This document shows, piece after piece, positions 1 through 7,700 of a stretch of 22,529 bases of DNA. A program made the position numbers and the translations under genes. Position 1 is the first letter of the stretch, and the number at the start of each line of letters is the position of its first letter. Source of the DNA: a virus; the IMG/VR virus record IMGVR_UViG_3300042564_002730, positions 1-22,529 of that record; one strand, given 5' to 3'. The notes below the pieces were generated by a model that saw nothing but the letters and a program-made list of their open reading frames with translations, was not told the origin of the DNA and made no database searches.

Positions 1-234
1 ACAGGAACAGATGTTTCAGTTAATGTATTTGCAATCAACAGTGATGACAGTGTTGGCGCTGCTTTTGAAAATATGATTTACAATCAGATTTTACTCACTG
101 CTGGCAGTGGCAACATAGGTGACACCTATGTTATATCAACAGAAAGACTTATACTAGACAACGGCGATCTCATTGATGTTGAAGCAAACATTGCAGATTG
201 TGTTACTGTTACAGTGAGTTCGATCGCAGTGTAA
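1..234 (+). CDS. C-terminal end of a virion structural protein (5' end outside window)
   Basis: Reading from base 1 in frame 1 there is an open frame of 77 codons ending in TAA at 232-234. The start lies upstream of the window. The peptide begins TGTDVSVNVFAINSDD and ends VTVTVSSIAV. It is rich in Thr, Val, Asn and Ser, with alternating polar and hydrophobic residues, as in beta-structured phage appendage proteins. The next gene starts one base after the stop, so the two are probably translated together. Position and composition suggest a structural or fibre protein. No specific family is recognised from this fragment, and the functional label is an inference from context. Confidence 0.7.
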   Translation, partial: TGTDVSVNVFAINSDDSVGAAFENMIYNQILLTAGSGNIGDTYVISTERLILDNGDLIDVEANIADCVTVTVSSIAV

Positions 235-235
235 T

Positions 236-634
236 ATGGGAAACTGGGTTAAAAATCGCCGACTAGAATCTGGCAGCACGTCGGTGGTCATGCCAACTGG
301 AAGCTCAGCCACCCGCCCGGACGCACCTGTGTTTGGACAATTTAGATTCAACACCGACATAGGATTGATTGAATTCTACAACGGAGCCATATGGTCAACC
401 CTATCAGCCGGAGGATCTATTGCATACACAGTTGATGATTTTGTGGGTAACGGCGTTACCACAGTGTTCACAATGTCTGTGCAGGAAACAACAGCACAAC
501 AGATCATTGTGTTTGTTGGCAGTGTGTATCAAATACCAGTGACAAATTACACAGTGAATGGTGGGTTTGATATTACATTTACAAGCGCACCGCCATTGGG
601 TCTTCCAATCAACGTGATACACAGTTCAACCTAA
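236..634 (+). CDS. small fibre-module protein (132 aa)
   Basis: This is a short protein made almost entirely of one two-part module. Residues about 20-60 carry the pattern PTGS..RP...G..R(F/Y)NT...IE.Y.G..W, common in phage fibre and appendage proteins. Residues about 65-130 carry a beta-sandwich-like part with GNGVTTVFT, then VGSVYQIPVTNYTV and ITFTSAPPLG. The same pair of parts recurs inside the proteins at 3175-4494 and 4704-9569. No clear Shine-Dalgarno precedes the ATG at 236. With one base between it and the upstream stop, expression by translational coupling is likely. It is probably a virion component or an accessory piece of a fibre. The exact role is unknown. Confidence 0.75.
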   Translation: MGNWVKNRRLESGSTSVVMPTGSSATRPDAPVFGQFRFNTDIGLIEFYNGAIWSTLSAGGSIAYTVDDFVGNGVTTVFTMSVQETTAQQIIVFVGSVYQIPVTNYTVNGGFDITFTSAPPLGLPINVIHSST

Positions 635-646
635 GTATTGCATCAA

Positions 647-653
647 CTAAATA
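647..653 (+). promoter_or_regulatory. candidate late promoter motif CTAAATA
   Basis: CTAAATA lies 20 bases upstream of the ATG at 674, in the short gap after the previous gene. The same core TAAATA precedes other virion genes here (10314, 18068, 20444), at 20 to 26 bases from their start codons. It resembles the T4-type late promoter TATAAATA, which is read by phage-modified RNA polymerase. A short inverted repeat, CCCTATAAGGG, follows directly at 654-664. Confidence 0.5.
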
Positions 654-673
654 CCCTATAAGGGAAAAAATCA

Positions 674-3175
674 ATGGCTATTAGCAAAATTGCAGGACAG
701 ATGTTGAAGAACACTCTCGAACGAGATGGTTCTAATCTGGCAATTTCTGATACAGTAGCCGACACTCCGGTCGTCTTTGTTGACGTTGTAAATTCCAGAG
801 TTGGTGTTAACAACGCAACTCCTACTCAAGCACTTGACATTGTTGGCAATGTACTGGCCAATAATCTTTTTTCGTCTAGTACTGTAAGCGCAGTTGGCAA
901 CATCACAGGTGCTAATGTTAATACCGCAGGTGTGATGAGTGCCACAGGCAATATCACTGCTAATTTCTTCATTGGCAATGGCAGCCAACTGACCGGCATT
1001 GATGCCACTAGTATTCAAAACGGCAATAGCAATGTAAAAGTCTATGCCAATGCAAATGTGGCCACAAGTGTGGGCGGCAACGCCAATGTGTTTGTGGTCA
1101 CAGGAACAGGTGCAGATGTCACAGGCACAGTGAGTGCCACAGGCAACATCACTGGCAACTTTTTCATCGGCAATGGTAGTCAATTAACAGGAATTGATGC
1201 CACATCAATTCAAAACGGCAACAGCAATGTAAAAGTCTACGCAAATTCTAATGTTGCTACAAGTGTAGCAGGCACTGCCAATGTGTTATTAGTCACCAGC
1301 ACTGGTGCAAACGTAGATGGCACGGTCAACGCCACTGGTAATCTTGTTGCCAATGGAGTAACGTTATCTGGCAACGCTATATCGGCAGCATCTGGATTAT
1401 TGTCACTGGGCTCAAATGCCAATATCACAATCACAGGCGGCACTGCAAATTATGTGTTGAGTACCAATGGTTCTGGCAATTTGACATGGTCGTCAGCTGC
1501 TGACATTGGCGTAGTGGGCAATCTTATCCCAATGGGTACTAACACATTAGGCAACCTTGTTAGTAATGCTGTTACCTTAACCACCACTACCACAGTGACT
1601 GATGGTATCACACAGTTAAACACAGTGCTGGGAAAATTGGTACCGCCGTCTCCTGCTAATTTTCCAGGTGGACAAACACTGTCACTTTCTGGCTTGGCCA
1701 CATACAGAATGGCCAATATCACACAGGTAGATAATACACCTGCTGCCAACAAAGCAGTGGCCGCTGGCACTACTGTCACCACGGTTCTACGTGTTGCCAC
1801 CTATGCTACCAACACTATCAGCACTGTTGGCCCGGGCGATTCCGGTACAATCACTGCGGTTCGCAATGGTGCCAATGTAGGTACTGTAACTCTGAACACT
1901 GGTGCAAGCCCAACGGCCAACGGAACATACGGCGGCAATCTTGTGATCACCAACAACTTTGACTATCGCAACGCCAATGCCAACATTGCTGCCGGATTCT
2001 GGTATGTATTTTCATCGGCTGTTTCTGGAACTGCGGCACCTGCTGGATGGAACGAAGTTTACATATCTGATTCTGCCACAGGCAATACCAATACACCTGC
2101 CTGGTACTATGACAATTCAAGTCCGGCTACTCCCAGTTTCAGTGGCAGCACAATGACCCCTCCAGGGTCACCAACTCTGTTATACAGCAGTACCATTCCG
2201 CACTACACCAATGCCACACAATTTGCCATTGCCGCCAATGTGGCCAATGTCAGTGGCAACACATATCCAACATCAAACACCTTGGCTTCAGGATCAGCAG
2301 CCGGCAGTTTTGCGGCACCTGCGTCAGTTAACTACAGTGCCAGTAATATTGGCAGTAATGTGCTGGGATCGTTTGCATCTGCATCATTCTCAACCACTGC
2401 GAACATAACCACAGGATTTGGCGGCAGTTCAACAGGCCCCAGCATCAGTGTCAACAACAGTTACTCAACTGGCACGTTGACATTGACCTCGGCCCTGGGC
2501 AACATTGCATTGTACAAGTCTGGCTCTGCCACTGCCATTGACGAAGGCAACGTTGTTGTAACCAGCGTTGGCACAGGTTCAGGCAATGCTGTTCGTATCA
2601 TCAATCCTGGGTCTGGAAACACGCCAGTTTTTACTGGCAGCGAAGCAAACTTCAACAGCCAAAGTTCAACGCTGGAAACATACGATGCCACAGTGGTAGG
2701 CTCAGGGGCACAAGGTGTACTCAAACACGATCAAACCAACTACTCAACTGGGTATTTGCCTGCAGGTCCTAACCTAAGTGCTGGACGTTCAGGAACACAG
2801 TATTTTACAATTAAATTTGTACGAACCAACGTGTCAAAATTTGATATTACCTATGCTGGCAATGTGGCCGGTATGTGGGTGGCACTGCCTGGGTCAGTGA
2901 TTGACGCCAGTAGCGGTGCCAATGGCTGGATTGCCATGACCACTGCCTATGCTGGTGCTGGCTATCCTGGAGTTAACTCACCGGGTAACGGCTCAGACGG
3001 TTGCGCACTGGGCGGTGTGGTTGTGCCCAATGTAACCACAGCCAGCACAAACAAAACGTGTACTTTTGGAACTGTTTCAAGTTCCAGCACAGCAACAAAC
3101 GAAATTTATGTGAGAATTGCTCTCACGTCAGGTCAGACAGTCACTGGCCTATCACTAAACACAGCGAGTAACTAA
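674..3175 (+). CDS. large fibre-like structural protein (833 aa)
   Basis: AGGGA at 661-665 is a good ribosome site eight bases before this ATG. The N-terminus (MAISKIAGQMLKNTLERDG) followed by a V(D/N)...RVGVNNATPTQALDI segment is of a type seen in phage fibre proteins, where the N-terminus probably attaches the protein to the virion. Residues about 70-220 contain two tandem 65-residue repeats, each starting SATGNIT and containing FIGNGSQLTGIDATSIQNGN. Residues about 225-300 hold further Thr/Asn/Gly-rich repeats. The rest, about 300-833, is low in charge and beta-rich, with no catalytic motif seen. The gene overlaps the next by one base (TAATG). It is probably a trimeric fibre or appendage subunit. 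The receptor and the exact location on the virion cannot be told from sequence. Confidence 0.8.
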   Translation: MAISKIAGQMLKNTLERDGSNLAISDTVADTPVVFVDVVNSRVGVNNATPTQALDIVGNVLANNLFSSSTVSAVGNITGANVNTAGVMSATGNITANFFIGNGSQLTGIDATSIQNGNSNVKVYANANVATSVGGNANVFVVTGTGADVTGTVSATGNITGNFFIGNGSQLTGIDATSIQNGNSNVKVYANSNVATSVAGTANVLLVTSTGANVDGTVNATGNLVANGVTLSGNAISAASGLLSLGSNANITITGGTANYVLSTNGSGNLTWSSAADIGVVGNLIPMGTNTLGNLVSNAVTLTTTTTVTDGITQLNTVLGKLVPPSPANFPGGQTLSLSGLATYRMANITQVDNTPAANKAVAAGTTVTTVLRVATYATNTISTVGPGDSGTITAVRNGANVGTVTLNTGASPTANGTYGGNLVITNNFDYRNANANIAAGFWYVFSSAVSGTAAPAGWNEVYISDSATGNTNTPAWYYDNSSPATPSFSGSTMTPPGSPTLLYSSTIPHYTNATQFAIAANVANVSGNTYPTSNTLASGSAAGSFAAPASVNYSASNIGSNVLGSFASASFSTTANITTGFGGSSTGPSISVNNSYSTGTLTLTSALGNIALYKSGSATAIDEGNVVVTSVGTGSGNAVRIINPGSGNTPVFTGSEANFNSQSSTLETYDATVVGSGAQGVLKHDQTNYSTGYLPAGPNLSAGRSGTQYFTIKFVRTNVSKFDITYAGNVAGMWVALPGSVIDASSGANGWIAMTTAYAGAGYPGVNSPGNGSDGCALGGVVVPNVTTASTNKTCTFGTVSSSSTATNEIYVRIALTSGQTVTGLSLNTASN
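938..1327 (+). repeat. two tandem 195-bp coding repeats
   Basis: Bases 938-1132 and 1133-1327 are two in-frame copies of a 195-base unit (65 codons), and the first codons of a third copy follow at 1328. Many third-position differences are present while the protein repeat is nearly unchanged, so the duplication is not recent and is under selection at the protein level. Confidence 0.85.
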
Positions 3176-4494
3176 TGGCAGTCTCAATCGCACAATACGT
3201 TGACTTACTGTTTAAGAAACTGCAAGGTGTTGCAAAGACTGCCAATGCCGCGACTAAAAGTGCGTCAAACGAAAGCATAGCATCACCAGCGTTCATACGT
3301 GGCGACATTGTATGGATGCAGTCTGACCAAATCACTTCCTCTGCTGGTGCAATCACTGGCATCGCCAATGCTCGAATAAACTCAAATTCTGTGCAGTGTG
3401 CACCTGATACCACTGTACCGCCCATTGGCGGCATACGGCCTACTTGGCTGAGTAATGTTTCATACTGGATTCCTCAAGAGTTTGGGGCCACCTGGTTGCC
3501 AAAGGTATATGTAGGACCCGCTGCCGCAGCCAATATTCAAGCCACTGGTACACAGATATTCTCCACCGGTATCAGTGGCGTAGGTGAATATTTCTTTGAC
3601 ACACAAGCCGGTGTACTCAACTTCATTGGCGAAACAATCCCCACTGTGCTGACAGCAGGAAATGTAGTTTATATTGCAGGATATGAATATGTTGGTGCTC
3701 TTGGGGTTACCAACAATCCCGGCAACGTGACAATTGGCAATTTAACTGTGGCCAACACCACTGTGTCAACCAACTTGGCCAACGGAAATATTACACTAAC
3801 AGCCACAGGCAACGGGCTTGTGACCATAACTGGCACAGGTGGCATAACAATACCCTACGGCAACACCACACAGCGTCCTGATCCTGCTGTGGAAGGCACA
3901 ATTCGATATAATAATGCATTAAATCAAACTGAAATATATACAGGCTCAGACTGGGAAAGTATTGGCGGTGCAATAGCAAATATTACCAACCAAACTATCA
4001 CGCCAGATGGATCAACTGCCACATACACTCTGGACCAGGCTGCTACTGCAACTGGAATTTTGGTCACAATCAACGGTATCAGTCAAACACCCAACGTTGA
4101 TTACACAGTGGCCTCGACCCAGATAACATTCACTGATGTTCCACTCACAACTGATATTATACAGATTCGATTTATTGCCACAGTTAGTACAGTAACTGCT
4201 TTGACAAATTCTGCAGGAACTGCAGAAGTAAACACCACAGCCAGCGGCAACATTGATTTTGATATAAATTCTACAACTGTGGCACAAGTGACCAGCACCA
4301 GCATACTGAATATCAGTGCCGGTCACAGTTTACAACTGCCTGCATACACAGTGGCACAGGCCAACGGACTAGGCAATGTGGCAACAGGACAGGTGATCTA
4401 TGTTTCCAATGGCGCTGCTGGGTCTCCTTGTTTGGCAGTGTACTCAGGTGGTGCCTGGAAGCAAGTGGCCATCGGCAGCACCATCACAACATAA
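3175..4494 (+). CDS. fibre-like structural protein with shared C-terminal modules (439 aa)
   Basis: The start overlaps the preceding stop (TAATG), which suggests translational coupling; no strong Shine-Dalgarno is visible. Residues 1-170 begin MAVSIAQYVDLLFKKLQG, are unlike the neighbours, and may be the virion-attachment part. Residues about 180-225 are Thr/Asn repeats. Residues about 225-345 contain the module also found in the 132-aa and 1621-aa proteins: TTQRPDPAVEGTIRYNN...E.Y.GSDWE, then TPDGSTATYTL, INGISQTPNVDYTV and ITFTDVP. The C-terminal 50 residues (LPAYTVAQANG..GQVIYVSNG..G.....Y.GGAWKQV) match a short terminal domain common in phage structural proteins. No enzyme motif is seen. 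It is likely a fibre or appendage protein from the same assembly as its neighbours. Confidence 0.78.
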   Translation: MAVSIAQYVDLLFKKLQGVAKTANAATKSASNESIASPAFIRGDIVWMQSDQITSSAGAITGIANARINSNSVQCAPDTTVPPIGGIRPTWLSNVSYWIPQEFGATWLPKVYVGPAAAANIQATGTQIFSTGISGVGEYFFDTQAGVLNFIGETIPTVLTAGNVVYIAGYEYVGALGVTNNPGNVTIGNLTVANTTVSTNLANGNITLTATGNGLVTITGTGGITIPYGNTTQRPDPAVEGTIRYNNALNQTEIYTGSDWESIGGAIANITNQTITPDGSTATYTLDQAATATGILVTINGISQTPNVDYTVASTQITFTDVPLTTDIIQIRFIATVSTVTALTNSAGTAEVNTTASGNIDFDINSTTVAQVTSTSILNISAGHSLQLPAYTVAQANGLGNVATGQVIYVSNGAAGSPCLAVYSGGAWKQVAIGSTITT

Positions 4495-4703
4495 TCTGCA
4501 CTAAAATAGCACATATTGTTAGATGTTTTTACCAGGTTGGTAAATAATCGTACATCTGATAACCTTCCCGACTTGTAAATTTATTTCACACTGAAAAGTA
4601 AACTGCTCAGTGTACTTCGCCACGACTTTGGTAAATAACATATAAATTTAAATCTTTGACAAGGTTGTCAGCGATTTTTGAAGTTAAAACAGGGGAATTA
4701 CAA
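4495..4703 (+). promoter_or_regulatory. intergenic region with clustered TAAATA motifs
   Basis: This 209-base gap is the longest non-coding stretch in the window. It holds GGTAAATAA twice (4539-4547 and 4630-4638) and TATAAATT at 4641-4648, all resembling late promoter cores. A 7-bp inverted repeat, ACACTGA/TCAGTGT, lies at 4588-4594 and 4607-4613 with a 12-base loop and no T-tract, so it is not a convincing terminator. AGGGG at 4691-4695 is the ribosome site for the ATG at 4704. No small gene is seen. Confidence 0.45.
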
Positions 4704-7700
4704 ATGGCTGTAACCAGAATTAAGAATAATCAAATCACTGACGCAACCATTGTTGCCAGTTCAAAATTAGTTGATTATTCGATCAGTGCCGCAAAAATCG
4801 CAAACAATTTAACCTACGGGTCAAATTTAACTGTTGCAGGAAACTTGACAGTTCAGGGCAATACCACTGCGATTGATACCAACATTACCACCATTGAAGA
4901 TCCAGTTATTTTACTGGCTTCTACTCAGACCGGTGCTCCAGCAGTGGACATTGGTTTCCTTGGTCAACGCGGTACTGGCAACAACATTGCTTTTGTCTGG
5001 GACGAAAGCGCACAGACCTTTGTAACAGCATTCAGTAACACTGCAGAAACATCAACCACAATCAACATTTTAGCGTATGCCAATCTTACCACATTGAACG
5101 CCAATGTAACTGCTGGATTAACTGTTGCTGGTCAAAGCAACATTGCCAACTTGACAGTGGCAGCCAACTCTGTTGTGAGTTTTGGAAATGTTGTGATCAG
5201 CAATGTTGCTGATCCTGTTGCCAACACTGATGCTGCCACCAAAGCATATGTTTTAAGCACATTGGGCAACTCATCTTTTGCCATCTCTGACGGCACAACC
5301 ACCGAAGCAGTCAACGGTGGCGACACAATTGACTTTGACGGAACAACCAATCAAATCACCGTTGCGGTGGCATCAGTTACTGGCAATGTAAGTAGTGTCA
5401 CAGTGGCATTGGCCACTAATGTTTCAGTTGTTGGCAACGTCACAGTTGGCAACATCTTGACAGTCACTGGAACAGTCAACAGCAACTTGGTTCCAACCGC
5501 ATCTGCAACTTATAACTTGGGTGCTGTTGGTTCACTGTGGAAAGATTTATATTTGTCTGGCAACAGTATCTACATTGGTACACAGACTATCACATCAAAT
5601 GCCGAAGGTGTTGCACTTTCAAATACTGCGGTTGCTGGTAATTTTACTACAGCAGGCAATGTCAGTGCAACAGGAACAGGTACTTTTGGCAATGTAAACA
5701 CAGGTGGTGCAGTAAGTGCTACCAGTACAATCACAGGTGGCAACTTGGCCACAGGTGGCACAGTAAGTGCCGCAGGAACAGGTACATTTGGTAATGTTGC
5801 CACAGGTGGAACAATTACTGCTACAGGAACTGCTACTCTGGGAAATGTTGATACAGGCGGCACGGTAAGTGCCACAGGTAACGGCACATTTGGCAATGTA
5901 AGTGCAGTTGGCGCAGTCAACAGTACAACAGCATCAGCAAGTGGAAACATCACAGGTGGCAACTTGGCCACAGGCGGAACAATCAGTTCAACTGGCATGG
6001 CCACCCTGGGCAACGTTGAGTCAGGTGGAACAATCAGCGGCACTGGCAACATCACTGGTGGTAACATATTAACTGGCGGCATTTCAAGTGCCGCAGGAAA
6101 TGTATTTGGTGGCAACATCTTAACAGGTGGATTGATCAGTGCAACTGGCAACATCACTGGTTCTGGCTTAGGAACATTTGGCAATGTCAATGTAAATGGA
6201 TTTGTTTCTGCTACCGGTAATGTCAATGGTGACTTTATAATTGCTAATGCTGGATTTGAAGCACCTTCGGTAACTATCACTTCTACATCTGCCAACAGTG
6301 GCATTAGTTTGGTAACAAATGGAACAGGCAACATCAATGTCAACACCAGTTTCATCAACGGTGTTAAAGATCCAGTACAGGCACAAGATGCCGCAACCAA
6401 GAGTTATGTTGATGCAGTGGCGCAAGGTCTTGATCTTAAAGCATCTGTACACGCAGCCACATATGTTTCACTGCCTGCTTATGTATACAACAACGGCACC
6501 AGCGGTGTTGGTGCAACACTGACAGGCAATGTTGCAGGTAACTTGACCATTGATGGTGAAATAGTTTCATCAGGTCAGCGAGTGCTGGTCAAGAACGAAA
6601 CAGGCGCATTTGTCAACAATTCAACACCATCGGCTGCATTCAACGGTATCTACGTTGTAACCACAGCAGGTGCTCCTGGCACAGCATACGTGTTGACACG
6701 TGCTGTGGACTTTGACATTCCGGCCGAAATGTACGGTGCGTTTACATTTGTTGAAACTGGTAATGTACTGGCTGATACAGGTTGGGTATGTACCAACAAC
6801 AGTGCAAGTCCAATCACAGTTGGCGCAACAGAAATTATATGGGCACAGTTCTCTGGAGCAGGACAGTACACAGCAGGCAATGCGCTGTCATTGAATGGCA
6901 CACAGTTCAACGTCAACACTGATGGTTCTGCCAATGCCACAATTGGCATCAACGGCAGTAACCAGTTGATCATTCCGGCCAATGCTGTGCTGACAACACC
7001 AAACATTGGTGCGGCAACCGGCACAAGTTTAACTGCCACTGGCAACGTAGATGCTGGCAACGTATTAACCAGCGGCATTGTAAGTTCAACTGGAACAGGT
7101 ACATTTGGTAATGTCAACACAGGTGGACTTGTAAGTGCCACTGGCAACTTAACTGCTGGTAACATCACATCCAATGGTAATTTTGACACAGTAAGCATCA
7201 GTGCTACTGGCAACATCAAAGGCGGCAATTTACAAACAGGTGGCACTGTGAGTTCCACAGGAACTGCCACACTGGGCAACATTAACACAGGCGGATTAAT
7301 TAGTGCTACTGGCAACATCACCGGCGGCAATATCCTAACCAGTGGTGCAGGTGGTGACATTTCTGGCTCTGGCAACATCACAGGTGGCAACTTCTTAACT
7401 GGCGGAACAATCAGTTCAACAGGTACTGCTACCGTAGGCAATGTTGCCACAGGCGGTACAATAAGTTCTGTTGGTAACATCACTGCAGGTGCTGGTAGTT
7501 TCTTCATTGGTAACGGTTCACAATTGACCGGTGTGGATGCTAATAGTGCTATTGCATTAGTCAATGGCAACACCAATATCACAACTGCTACAAACGGCAA
7601 TGCCAATGTTACAATTGGCGGCACAAGTAATGTGGTAGTGTTTACCACAGGTGGCATAGACGTAACAGGCACTGTGAGTGCAAACGGCACAATAACTGGT

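Noticed and set aside
671-1183. 170-residue Cys/His-rich antisense open frame
   Set aside because: The Cys and His come from the antisense of GCA/ACA/GTG-rich repeats, with no ordered zinc motif; it shadows a well-supported gene.
4588-4613. Hairpin ACACTGA/TCAGTGT as a terminator
   Set aside because: The loop is 12 bases, the stem only 7 bp, and no T-run follows.
4656-4703. Upstream TTG start adding 16 residues to the 1621-aa protein
   Set aside because: No ribosome site precedes it, while the ATG at 4704 has AGGGG at the right distance and begins with a typical fibre N-terminus.
5637-6230. Regularly spaced repeats resembling a CRISPR array
   Set aside because: Units are 51-base coding repeats in frame inside a long gene, with no distinct spacers and no cas genes.
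5570-6400. 276-residue antisense open frame
   Set aside because: It is Pro/Val/Leu-rich repetitive sequence produced by reading the fibre repeats backwards; no ribosome site or recognisable domain.
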